Shown piece after piece: positions 12,401-18,799 of a stretch of 30,938 bases of DNA. The translations under genes were made by a program, and so were the position numbers. Position 1 is the first letter of the stretch. Each line of letters begins with the position of its first letter. The notes beneath the pieces were generated by a model. That model was not told the origin of the DNA. It searched no databases and was given only the letters and a program-made list of their open reading frames with translations. The stretch is taken from positions 123,384 through 154,321 of the forward strand of contig BEXV01000581.1 of assembly GCA_003118195.1 (NCBI GenBank), given 5' to 3'. This DNA is from Hemicentrotus pulcherrimus (lineage: Eukaryota > Echinodermata > Echinoidea > Camarodonta > Strongylocentrotidae).

Positions 12401-13016
12401 TTTTCCAAACTTTGCTCAGGAGTCTATCTTTATTTAGAGATACTCGTCTTGACATCTATTTTCCTTTCATGTGTCTGTCCTCTGATGGTGATGGATTCTA
12501 CCTCTAAGCAATTCTGATTACCTTGAACACCGTTGCCAGTTATGACCTTGATGAGTCTATCCTAGAATAACAGATCATTGATTTTCCTTCCATTATTTCC
12601 TGGCAATCCTTTTTAAACCTTTCTTCAAAGCGGGTCTGGTAGTGTTGGTAAAGACTGTGAAGAATCCATCCTTCTCAGCTAGGATCAGTCCATCCATGAA
12701 TAAAAGATCCCTATTTGTCCTTTCTATATTTTTGACAAATACTTGAATTCTTTCTCCCAACCCTTGATCAGACGATGATGAGCCTCTCCAGAGCGGGTCT
12801 GGAAGCGTTGGCAAAGACTGTGAAGAATCCATCCTGCTCGGCTGGGGTGAACTCCTAGCCAAGTGGAGGGTGAACCTGAGCGTCCATCCCAAGCAGCTCA
12901 AAGGCTACGTCAGGAAGAGTGTCCCAGAGGCTCTAAGGGGGGAGATATGGCAGCTACTAGCTGGTGTCCATGAGAGTGAGAATCTCCTAGAGGATTACAG
13001 GATACTCATTACAAAG
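2975..13016 (+). CDS. RABGAP1: RABGAP1-like Rab GTPase-activating protein, 5' part (nine exons, incomplete at 3' end)
   Basis: Join 2975-3443, 3858-4074, 4759-4939, 5601-5878, 6519-6585, 7671-7779, 9346-9521, 11160-11313, 12772-13016. This gives 1896 nt, 632 codons, with every junction GT-AG and in phase. The product is a cytosolic GTPase-activating protein for Rab GTPases; the vertebrate family member is linked to endosome/Golgi traffic and the centrosome. Visible parts are an acidic, serine-rich N-terminus (1-170), a PTB/PID domain (about 178-305), the conserved RABGAP1 middle region (about 335-500, related to a kinesin-associated domain), a charged linker, and the start of the TBC domain (from about 597). 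The catalytic arginine and glutamine fingers (IxxDxxR and YxQ) and the coiled coil are absent because they belong to exons beyond the window. Vertebrate RABGAP1 is about 1070 residues, so roughly 60% is here. RABGAP1 and RABGAP1L are vertebrate duplicates, so this is best viewed as their common orthologue. Confidence 0.93.
3858..4074 (+). CDS. RABGAP1: RABGAP1 exon 2: linker and start of PTB domain
   Basis: Acceptor TTTCAG before 3858; donor GTGAGA at 4075. Codes a Ser/Thr/Pro linker, then FYLGASTVNAPKSEVEV, matching the first beta strand and helix of the RABGAP1 PTB domain (vertebrate YLGCASVNAPRSE). It ends in SVPRTAEGSVR, the strand that continues in exon 3. Phase 1 in and phase 2 out fit both neighbours. 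Confidence 0.93.
4400..4558 (-). repeat. Truncated tRNA-derived SINE copy
   Basis: Shares long stretches with the better copy at 9612-9880: a TTGAGTGTGGTAAATGTAG block, an AATGTCTTACCAAAGGACAT block, then a degenerate tRNA-like part (GGGATACCC, CACAGTCC, TATCCACTC) in reverse orientation. Lies in RABGAP1 intron 2. Ends are approximate. Confidence 0.7.
4584..4734. mobile_element. MITE (TACAGTCAAACCTG family), copy 1
   Basis: Begins TACAGTCAGA and ends GGTCACTAAACCTGA, degenerate terminal inverted repeats of the element at 12135-12320. The interior carries the family's repeated GTCTTTGTAGACAGGT and AAGGGAAACA blocks. It has no coding capacity. It ends about 24 bases before exon 3, so its tail sits where the branch point and pyrimidine tract of that intron would be expected. 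Confidence 0.75.
4759..4939 (+). CDS. RABGAP1: RABGAP1 exon 3: core of PTB domain
   Basis: Acceptor GTTTTCAG; donor GTGAGT at 4940. Codes the central PTB strands: YRITRILFCCRGH, then SESDCFAFTCSH, then LFHSHVFRCEVVEA. These align closely with vertebrate YPIYKILFCVRGH, PESDCFAFTESH and LFRIHVFRCEIQEA. PTB domains of this class bind phosphoinositides or NPxY-type peptides; the specific ligand cannot be read from the sequence. A MITE ends only about 24 bases before this exon. Confidence 0.95.
5601..5878 (+). CDS. RABGAP1: RABGAP1 exon 4: end of PTB domain and start of middle region
   Basis: Acceptor CCCCAG; donor GTGAAT at 5879, a weaker donor than the others. It begins VQRILTCFGQAFHRV, the C-terminal PTB helix that closes the domain. 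After a Pro/Ser spacer it continues with LVDIREDDSGKGNYSPVP and KCFKLRQGVKKEI, matching the vertebrate middle region (EIKEDDGKGYFSAVPKD and CFKLRQGIDKKI). Confidence 0.95.
6519..6585 (+). CDS. RABGAP1: RABGAP1 exon 5 (67 nt micro-exon of the middle region)
   Basis: Acceptor TGTACAG; strong donor GTAAGT at 6586. Codes CFGVLICPGREVPDREMYLLDA, equivalent to vertebrate CFGLLLSPGKDV...DMHLLDL. Only 22 full codons, but phase and similarity are both clear. A MITE begins about 21 bases after the donor. Confidence 0.93.
6607..6775. mobile_element. MITE (TACAGTCAAACCTG family), copy 2
   Basis: Begins about 21 bases after the exon 5 donor with AACCTGTCTGTAGTGACC and ends GCAGGTTTGACTGCA. It has the same internal blocks as copy 1 (AAGGGAAACACAAAAAGTGG, GTCTTTGTAGACAGGTG). 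Non-coding. Confidence 0.8.
6884..7449. mobile_element. 566-bp TIR element with ends TACCNTATTTGCCGGC
   Basis: The left end, TACCTTATTTGCCGGCATAA followed by ACGCCGCA, is matched in reverse by the right end TGCGGCGTTATTGCCGGCAA followed by ATACGGTA. TA at both outer edges is compatible with a mariner/pogo-type TA target. The interior has no intact transposase and contains a degenerate tRNA-Leu-like stretch (about 7294-7375). Non-autonomous; lies in RABGAP1 intron 5. Confidence 0.8.
7671..7779 (+). CDS. RABGAP1: RABGAP1 exon 6
   Basis: Acceptor TTTTATAG; donor GTAAGA at 7780. Codes VNMEKNYDARNYSVVCQWDP and on to NAESPPG. It corresponds to the SYVITGSWNP segment of vertebrate RABGAP1; the SxWxP-like core is retained as CQWDP. 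Overall conservation is lower than in exons 5 and 7, but phase (0 in, 1 out) fits. Confidence 0.9.
7957..8676. mobile_element. 720-bp non-autonomous DNA transposon with GGGCCGTATGCATAAA ends
   Basis: Ends GGGCCGTATGCATAAAAAGT and ACTTTTTATGCATACGGCCC are near-perfect inverted repeats, continued by AGCAATTGCTTGTGC / GCACAAGC. The subterminal regions hold six exact copies of the palindrome AAGCAATTGCTT (8025, 8064, 8085, 8137, 8528, 8627) plus near copies, and extra internal copies of the terminal CGTATGCATAAA. The middle holds a transposase-like fragment (8217-8489). No clear target-site duplication is visible. It sits in RABGAP1 intron 6. Confidence 0.85.
8217..8489 (+). pseudogene. Transposase N-terminal fragment, possibly Harbinger-like
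   Basis: A 90-codon open stretch that includes ETYRKLFRFNKEKVELLAHR, resembling the RFRF...E.V..L segment near the N-terminus of Harbinger/HARBI1-type nucleases. The DDE catalytic region is absent and the frame ends soon after, so it cannot encode a working transposase. Family assignment is tentative; placement inside inverted-repeat ends supports a transposon origin. Confidence 0.5.
9079..9252. mobile_element. MITE (TACAGTCAAACCTG family), diverged copy 3
   Basis: Starts TACAGTGAAATCTATCC and keeps the family's CCAAGGGAAAA, CAGGTGTTCTTTATACACAG and CATGGAAACAAAAATGTCTT blocks, ending near GGTCACTCTATG. It is older and more diverged than copies 2 and 4. It ends about 93 bases before exon 7. 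Confidence 0.65.
9346..9521 (+). CDS. RABGAP1: RABGAP1 exon 7: end of the conserved middle region
   Basis: Acceptor TTTACAG; donor GTGAGT at 9522. Codes KGMFMTIAVDLVILGIQEPV, then RFVIETKVRI and SEKFWYNK, ending in a helix rich in Leu and Glu (ENFSLLLEE). Vertebrate counterparts are LFMTTAVDLVITEVQEPVR, FLLETKVRV and ENFFLKLKQ. This is one of the best conserved exons in the window. Confidence 0.96.
9612..9880 (-). repeat. Near-complete tRNA-derived SINE
   Basis: Read on the minus strand it starts with a tRNA-like head (reverse of CCACTCGACCACAGCAATGCC and of the B-box-like GACTCGAACAACGGACC). A body follows (GGGTCGAGTGTGACAAATGT, ATATCTTGCCAAAAGACATT, CACACAGTGCATTTCAATGA) and ends near TTCTTGTGTAGTGC. 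The same family occurs at 4400-4558 and 17664-18268. Pol III-type promoter boxes are degenerate. Confidence 0.75.
10117..10217. repeat. 13-bp minisatellite, about 7 copies
   Basis: Tandem copies of AGCACTCCTCTAC with single-base variants (AGTACTCC, AACACTCC, AGTTCTC). It lies in RABGAP1 intron 7. Because 13 is not a multiple of 3 the array reads differently in each frame and is not coding. Confidence 0.9.
10590..10912. mobile_element. MITE-like element with TTTGGTCACACCAA ends
   Basis: The left end CTTTGGTCACACCAATGCTT pairs with the right end AAGTTTTGGTGTGACCT. Similarity continues inward more loosely (CATTCGGATGTG against CATTTCGATGTC). About 320 bp with no coding content, in RABGAP1 intron 7. 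Confidence 0.65.
11160..11313 (+). CDS. RABGAP1: RABGAP1 exon 8: charged linker before the TBC domain
   Basis: Acceptor AATGCAG; donor GTAAGT at 11314. Codes YRVLSLESDTQRERR followed by a Ser/Gln/Pro linker and an acidic end. Vertebrate RABGAP1 has YEVVCLESESERERRK at this place. The linker after it is low in conservation and probably unstructured. Confidence 0.93.
12135..12320. mobile_element. MITE (TACAGTCAAACCTG family), best-preserved copy
   Basis: The ends TACAGTCAAACCTG and CAGGTTTGACTGTA are perfect 14-bp inverted repeats bracketing 186 bp. TA at each edge suggests a TA target. The interior has the family's GTGGTC, TTTTTGTGTCCCTTGAG and GTGGCCACTTTTTGTG blocks in partly inverted order. 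Its right end abuts a partial copy of the exon 9 duplication unit (12321 onward). Confidence 0.85.
12321..12417 (+). repeat. Outer degenerate copy of the exon 9 upstream duplication
   Basis: TCAGCTAGGATTAGTTGATCC, then CATAAATGAAAGGTCC and TATTTGTTCTTTCTAC, align with 12675-12740. It carries the same stop-bearing AGCTAG as the middle copy, so that change predates this duplication. The left part is cut off by the adjoining MITE. Confidence 0.7.
12629..12682 (+). pseudogene. Partial tandem duplicate of RABGAP1 exon 9 (pseudo-exon)
   Basis: Eighteen codons that repeat exon 9 positions 163 bases upstream. The first sixteen encode the same residues (SGSGSVGKDCEESILL), with four base differences, all at third positions and all synonymous. 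The next two codons change Gly to Ser and Trp to a TAG stop. The acceptor AG of the true exon is not preserved. It is therefore a dead partial duplicate lying inside intron 8; inclusion in an mRNA would truncate the protein. Confidence 0.85.
12772..13016 (+). CDS. RABGAP1: RABGAP1 exon 9: linker end and start of TBC Rab-GAP domain
   Basis: Acceptor TTGATCAG; donor GTAAGC at 13017. Begins DDDEPLQSGSG, then WGELLAKWRVNL, HPKQL, and the TBC A-motif VPEALRGEIWQLLAG (RG at 606-607), ending in EDYRILITK. The vertebrate protein reads DEPLLSGSG, WGELLSKWHLNL and VPEALRGEVWQLLAG. The catalytic IxxDxxR and YxQ motifs should come in the next exons. I searched for them by eye to 30938 and did not find them, so intron 9 appears to leave the window. 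Confidence 0.96.
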
Positions 13017-14716
13017 GTAAGCAATGATTAAAGAACAGCCCTACTGAAATGAGTCAACAGCTGACATAGATATAGCAACCATAAGAATGACCAATGCCTA
13101 CCACTTGTACCTTTTTCTTTCTTCATACGCCTTGCTATGAATTTACAGATAAACCGAAATCATCTGTTTGGAGCCAGAAGTGCGATTACTCATATCATTT
13201 TATACAGAAATAATGCCCTTCTGGATCCAAACAGACTAAAAACCTTATTTTCTTTATTACCATCTTCATTGAGATTTACTCAAGACACTTGTGCACAATT
13301 GCTCTTGAGCACAGAGTATTTCAAAGAGTATCAAGTAGAGAAGGCGTACAGCAACTGTCTATCCACTTATTCGTAAGTGAGGGAAGGCCCAGAGATGTAC
13401 CGGTATATGTTGAAATCTTGAGTAGATGATGTGTGAATTGTGTATGTTGAACAGCGCCATCTGTTGACCACCTTTGCTTAGTGTTGAGAAGGTTGAGAAT
13501 TTACTTCAGTTCAATGTGTTCTTTGAGAACAGGGACATGNTGGACAATAAGAGCTAATAGAAAAGATGAAGCTTAGAAAGACATTTAGAGATGTTTGATT
13601 ACATGTGTTATCATTACAATTACCAAAATGAGGAAATCGATAACGTAACAGCAAATTGCAGAAAAAGAGGGAGAGAAAAGGAAAGGAGAAAGAGAGATCA
13701 AACAGTTAAAAAGTGGCAAACGTCTCTGAAGGCAACCAAGTAGGAAGCAGGATAGATGTAAGAGGACATTTATCAACATCTCTGGAGTGATGAAATACAA
13801 ATACAAAGAGATCAGATGACATACAGAGTGAGAATGGATGAACATCGGGGACTATCTTCTCAGCTCATGTTTGTCTCTGTTCCTAGTAGACCAGAGTGAT
13901 GAGAGGAACTGAGGATTAGGACATTCTCTTGAGGTACTGGGTCAAAGGTTCATCATATCCTATTGTTGTATTGTAACTACCACGAATTAGAGATATTTTT
14001 TGTTAAGGGGTAGACCTTGAGGGCAAAATGGGTTTTATTAGGTCATGGACAAAAGGAGGGAGAATGAAAACCTTAAGAACGTTAGCCTTCATGCATTATG
14101 TTACCGGTTCCTTCAATTTTTTACCTCTCTGACGTTAATTCTATTTCTTGCTGATTGAAATGTACATGTACATGAACGTCCTTGCTTTGAACTATATGGT
14201 ACTTTTTAGATATTGAATGCTAAACTTTGACTGCTAAAAGGCAGTGTATCTCATTATATCAAGCAACAAAAAAATACACGGTGGCGACGGGCGATTCGCC
14301 CCCTAAACCTCTGAAATCGCCACAGTAAAAATCAAGACGAGGGCGAAAAAAAATCAATATATATTGAAAAATCGCCCCCGCCATGAATTAATATTTCCTA
14401 GGAATTAATAAATCAATTTATTGATGTGTCTGAGTGAAATCTCCGTTCCAATTACCAAATCAAAAACAAGAAACTTCCATCAACATTTTAAAAGTTTTGT
14501 GATTGCAGCGGATCGGCGGTCGTACCTACTGTAATTCTACAGCGGTATCCGCCTAAGCTCCCGGCCGCCCGGCCGTCTGCAAGGCCCCCCGATAGGAGTA
14601 CATACTTGCACGCAGTTCGCACACATTCACAATACACAGTAACTAGCTCAGCTCCAACGCCGCACGCATTCCTTGTTTGAAGCAAACAAGTATTTGCAAG
14701 TGACGAGTGCTGAACT
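13017..14716. other. Start of large intron 9; no gene
   Basis: AT-rich intronic sequence after the exon 9 donor. One ambiguous base (n) stands at 13540. From about 14279 there are GC-richer blocks (GGTGGCGACGGGCG, CGCCCCCGCC), and 14505-14660 is locally GC- and CpG-rich. The short open frame there encodes nothing I recognise, and I see no promoter evidence beyond composition. Confidence 0.5.
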
Positions 14717-15403
14717 GCTAGCGACCAAATTGGTACGTAATATGTTTATTTAGTCTTTTTTCTGACCCAAATTTTTATCATGGACAATGCAATTCCATTA
14801 AAAAAAAACGTTATTTCGTCTTAAATTGTGTTATTTATAAGTTAAAACCATTAAATGCAAGTATATTTTTACTGTGATCCCACATACCGATAAATTTGTT
14901 ATAACGAAATGTGCAAAATCAATGCCGGATTTTTTCCCTGTAAAATCGGTATAAAGCTACTTTCGTAGACAGAAATTGAATTTTGTTATTAAAAACCCGT
15001 AAATAGATATATAAATGATGTTCCTATACCCCAGAATTTTTCTTAGAACTGTTTTAATAAATTATACGATCGATGCCAGGCCCATTGTCATGAGTGATGG
15101 CACCAATTTTCTGTCTACGAAATGAAACTAGCTATTTATTTGGCTTGGCCTTTAGAATTAGAGTCTATAAAAAATAAATATGGCCATGATTTTGCATGTT
15201 TTATGATTACAAATGCATCGGTATGTGGGACAACAGTAAAAATATTTACTCACATTTGATGGTTATAAATGTAATAAATAACACAATTTTAAACAGAGTT
15301 GCATAACTTGCATTTTTTTTTAAAGGGATTGCATTGTTCATGATAACAGTTCGGGACAGAAAAAAAGACTAAATAACATATTACCTACCTATTTGGTTGC
15401 TAG
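14717..15403. mobile_element. 687-bp foldback element with arms of about 190 bp
   Basis: GCTAGCGACCAAATTGGTA at the left and its near-reverse TACCTATTTGGTTGCTAG at the right open two long arms that match through ATATGTTATTTAGTC, ATCATG-ACAATGCAAT, AAATTGTGTTATTTAT, TTTTTACTGT and CCCACATACCGAT. A second inner pair (CTACTTTCGTAGACAGAAAT near 14960 and TTTCTGTCTACGAAA near 15108) extends the hairpin toward the centre. There is no coding frame. If transcribed within intron 9 it would form a long imperfect hairpin. Confidence 0.85.
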
Positions 15404-16210
15404 TAGTATGATGGCTAAGGAAGAACACAACTTATTTTAACAGCTTACAATTTGGCTTTAAGAAAGTAGCCTCCTTTTTTCAAAAGTAGCTCCCACTTTT
15501 TTGAAAATAGCCTCTTGGTTTTTTTAGGCAATGGGAGAAAGTAGCCCCCATAATAATTTTTTTTTAAAAATCCTAGCCTGCGTGTCAGTGATAATATTTG
15601 TTTAGGATATGAAAAACAAACAGTTGAACAAAACACTCCTTTTGACAAGTTTTAAGTAAATCATATACCGGTAGTAAGCCACGAGTTTAACACAAAGTGA
15701 ATAAATCATGGGTATCTGCAATACTCTACACGACACGCTACAATTGTATGTATATTTGCCTTTGCTTGTAATTTAAGAAGGTAAAATCGTGTTTTAAAAA
15801 AATACAACCTTTAAAAAAAAAAGCCCCCATGAACTCCAGAATAGCCACCGCAAAATAATTAAGGGGGGCTATTTTTTAATGGAAAATCTGAAAAGAGCCC
15901 TCGTAAAAAAAAAGTAATTTTTTGGTTGATATCAAGACAGCCTGGTGCAAGAATGCAAGTTGATGATAGGGAGACGATTGAAGTTGATGCTTTTAGGCTT
16001 GAATAGTTTTGAGGCAAATGTGTTGGCTCTAGGATAGGAGAAAGGTCTTTAAGTGAAAACTTGACCTCTGCCTGATGTATGTCTCTTTCTCTACAGTGTA
16101 AGTGCCTTTTATCATAGCGAGTTCAGGTGTTGCAAAGTATGGGCCCTCTGCATTCATATAACCCCATTTCCTTTAAAAGTTGCACTGTAACCCATTTCTA
16201 ATGCGGTACC
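15404..16210. other. Intronic low-complexity stretch, no gene
   Basis: Contains runs of T and A and several variants of a GTAGCCTCCTTTTTT / GGGGGGCTATTTTTT motif (15465-15560 and 15815-15910), probably remains of another repeat family. No coding frame is supported. Confidence 0.45.
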
Positions 16211-16561
16211 GATAAACCTGCTGCATCACTGAGTTGCATCCATCGCTCCCGTGAAATGCCTGCATCCAGGCCTCCCAAGCGTTGCCATGGAGGCATCTGA
16301 TAAACCAGCTGCATCACTGAGTTGCACCCATCGCTCCCGTGAAATGCCTGCATCCAGGCCTCACAAGCCTTGCCATGGAGGCATCTGATAAACCAGCTGC
16401 ATCACTGAGTTGCACCCATCGCTCCCATGAAATGCCTGCATCCAGGCCTCACAAGCCTCGCCATGGAGGCATCTGATAAACCGGCTGCATCACTGAGTTG
16501 CACCCATCGCTCCCGTGAAATGCCTGCATCCAGGCCTTACAAGCCTCGCCATGGAGACATG
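16211..16561. repeat. 88-bp satellite, four tandem copies
   Basis: Units begin at 16211, 16299, 16387 and 16475, each exactly 88 bases apart. Each has GATAAACC, GCTGCATCACTGAGTTGCA, CATCGCTCCC, GAAATGCCTGCATCCAGGCC and GCCATGGAG. Copies differ at only a few positions. The array is clearly GC-richer than its surroundings. 88 is not a multiple of three, so it is unlikely to be coding. Confidence 0.95.
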
Positions 16562-17317
16562 TGCTGGGAGACCAAGGGACATTAAAAGACAGAATAGAAA
16601 GATCTGACTCATCAGCTAAGGAATATTCCTGGCGCTTTCTTGGCACGATATACTTTCTGTCTGCACGCTACTCTCCATCACCGAGACATTGTGAGGGAAA
16701 AGTGTTTACTTTGAGAGCCGATAATGTCAAGTTCTTGTCCTTCATGTTTTGTTTTAAAATGAATTCTATTTAAGAGGTAGAGGGGTGATTCGAGTCTCAG
16801 ATATAGGTTTGGTTCAAACCAAGTGGAATGGGGTCAAGTTTGTGACATTTGAGGCATTTCCATCTATAAGCTCCAAATGTAACATTCTGACATGTTACGT
16901 TGTATCATTTTATCCAGAAAAGTTTACATAAACAGTATTTTTATGGAAATAATGGATGGTACATGTACATGTATATAGGAATATGTTTGATGTTAGGCAC
17001 ATTTTTTTAATTTCCTGAATAATAGGGGGTTGGATAATTAGTGGAATATGGTAGGACTTTAATAACTAATTGTACATGTCTATATGTGAAAGTGATCAAT
17101 GGCAAGTAGCTGGCATGAGCCTTTCGATAGTATGTAGTTGAGCATTATTCCAACCTTACATGTACATACCTTTTACTATAATTGGAGTGTTATTTATTGG
17201 TATTTCAAGTGGATGCCAGATGCTATGTTATGTAGCAATGTTGATTTATTGCAGTTTGGTCACAAACAATTTGCCTACTACCCAGTCAGTATATTCCCTT
17301 ACGGTCTATACCAAGCC

Positions 17318-17530
17318 TGTCTACTGTCCACACGTCTAATCATTATTTTGTCTACATATCATTTGGTCTAATGATTAGATCTAATTTACATTTGGTCTAA
17401 TCTCCAATAAGTCCACAACCCGTATGGTCTAACAGTCATTTAATCATGAATAATAATAATTATCAAATGATTATTAGACCTCATGGATGGTAGACAGAAT
17501 AGGCGTTAGACAAACTGGGAATTAGACTTA
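17318..17530. mobile_element. MITE-like element rich in GTCTAA/TTAGAC motifs
   Basis: The left part repeats GTCTAAT and TTTGTCTAC (CACGTCTAATCATTATTTTG, CATTTGGTCTAATG). The right part carries their reverses (ATTATTAGACC, GGTAGACAGAATAGG, GTTAGACAAACTGGGAATTA). Arms are imperfect; limits are approximate. Non-coding. Confidence 0.6.
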
Positions 17531-17663
17531 CAAATGGCAATTCACTGCAGTGTTTATGATTGATCTGGACAATTATTCTGAGGATGGGATGTTCCGTATA
17601 TGATGTACATGTAGGTGTTGATGTGATATCATGTATAGGGGTCAGGTGGATTTAAAGTATGCC

Positions 17664-18268
17664 ATTCTTGTATAGCGCACATTAAATTATGATATAATAC
17701 CCACATGCACTTCCAAAGGGCTTTGGAAACAATTACCCTGACTTGAGCTCTGGCAACCATTCTCAGCACGCAGTGCATTTCAAGGAATAATCTACATTGC
17801 CCACACTCAACCCAGATGAGGTGAATGGATACCTGGGGGGTGTTTCATAAAGAGTTTGTAAAGTTACGCATGTCTTTATGAACGACTTGTACATGTATAT
17901 GAAAAGCCAAATGGGATGCTCAATTATTCTTCATTATTATTTATTAAGTTGAACTGTGCAGATGTAGATTAACATTCTTATTATAACAAACATTTTTAAT
18001 GCAAAGTATTTTTTTTGCCATAATTTAATTGAGGTTATTGGATATATCAACAAAAATTTTGGGCATCCTATCTGGCACTTCATATACAAGTCGATCATAA
18101 AGTCATGCGTAACTTTACAAACTCTTTATGAAACACCCCCCAGGTATCCATTCACCTCATCTGGGTTGAGTGTGGGCAATGTAGATCAAGGTTTTACCTA
18201 TGGATGTTTGAACCCTGTACCTTGTCGGTCACAGCTCAGAGACTTACCCACTAGACCACAATGCCTCC
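17664..18268 (-). repeat. tRNA-derived SINE interrupted by a MITE, with inverted flank duplication
   Basis: Left part (TTCTTGTATAGCGCACATT, CTTCCAAAGGGCTTTGGAAA, CACGCAGTGCATTTCAAGGA) and right part (CTAGACCACAATGCCTCC, GTTTGAACCCTGTACC tRNA-like head in reverse) match the SINE at 9612-9880. Between them sits the MITE at 17835-18141. The 45 bases on each side of the MITE are inverted copies of each other, which the SINE at 9612-9880 does not show. Confidence 0.75.
17835..18141. mobile_element. MITE with GGGGGGTGTTTCATAAAG ends
   Basis: The ends GGGGGGTGTTTCATAAAG and CTTTATGAAACACCCCCC are exact inverted repeats continuing through AGTTTGTAAAGTTACGCATG, then imperfectly for about 45 more bases. 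The interior of about 190 bp is AT-rich and non-coding. Together with its flanks the perfect inverted repeat is 83 bp long (17790-17872 and 18104-18186). Confidence 0.9.
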
Positions 18269-18535
18269 GTAATTGGAGGTAAACGTAAGACATGTATTCA
18301 CTGTCTACCATGATTGTGATTCTTCACACAATGTTGGACATAATAAGACTCACAATCTGTTTGGTTGATATTCTTTTCATTAAAATTCTTCATATGTTTC
18401 TATTACTGCCTCATGTTTCATCCTTAATCCTCCATGTCTTATTTAAACAAAATTGAAAATTTCTAATTATCTCATCTCTTTTGTTTTCTTCCTCATTGTG
18501 CGTCTGTTTCTACTAGTACCTCTATGTACCTCTAT

Positions 18536-18790
18536 CTGCTGCTCTCTTTCTGTCACTCTCAACTCCACTCTCTCATTTCTCTCTCTTTCTCTTTCTCTCG
18601 ATATCACTTCCATCTTTCTCTCTTTTTGTAGCCCTCTATTTCCATGTCTCTTTCTACCTCTCTCTCTTCCATTCTTGGCCTCTCTCACTCTTGCCTCACT
18701 TTCTCTCTTTGGTGCACCTCTCCATTTCTCTGTCTCTTTCTGTCTGTTTATCTGTCTAGCTCTTTGTTTCCTCTTTAACTCGTGTTCTTT
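18536..18790. repeat. Polypyrimidine (CT-rich) tract
   Basis: About 250 bases dominated by CTCT, TTTC and CTTTCTCT on the plus strand. Long open frames on both strands (Leu/Ser/Phe-rich on plus, Arg/Glu/Lys-rich on minus) are products of this composition, not genes. Confidence 0.85.
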
Positions 18791-18799
18791 TTTGTTTGT

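Noticed and set aside
12593..12901. 102-codon open frame on the minus strand
   Set aside because: It is the antisense of exon 9 and its upstream duplicate; the sense strand has clear RABGAP1 similarity and splice sites.
16211..16561. CRISPR-like regular spacing
   Set aside because: The whole 88-bp unit is repeated with no unique spacers, in a eukaryotic intron; it is a satellite.
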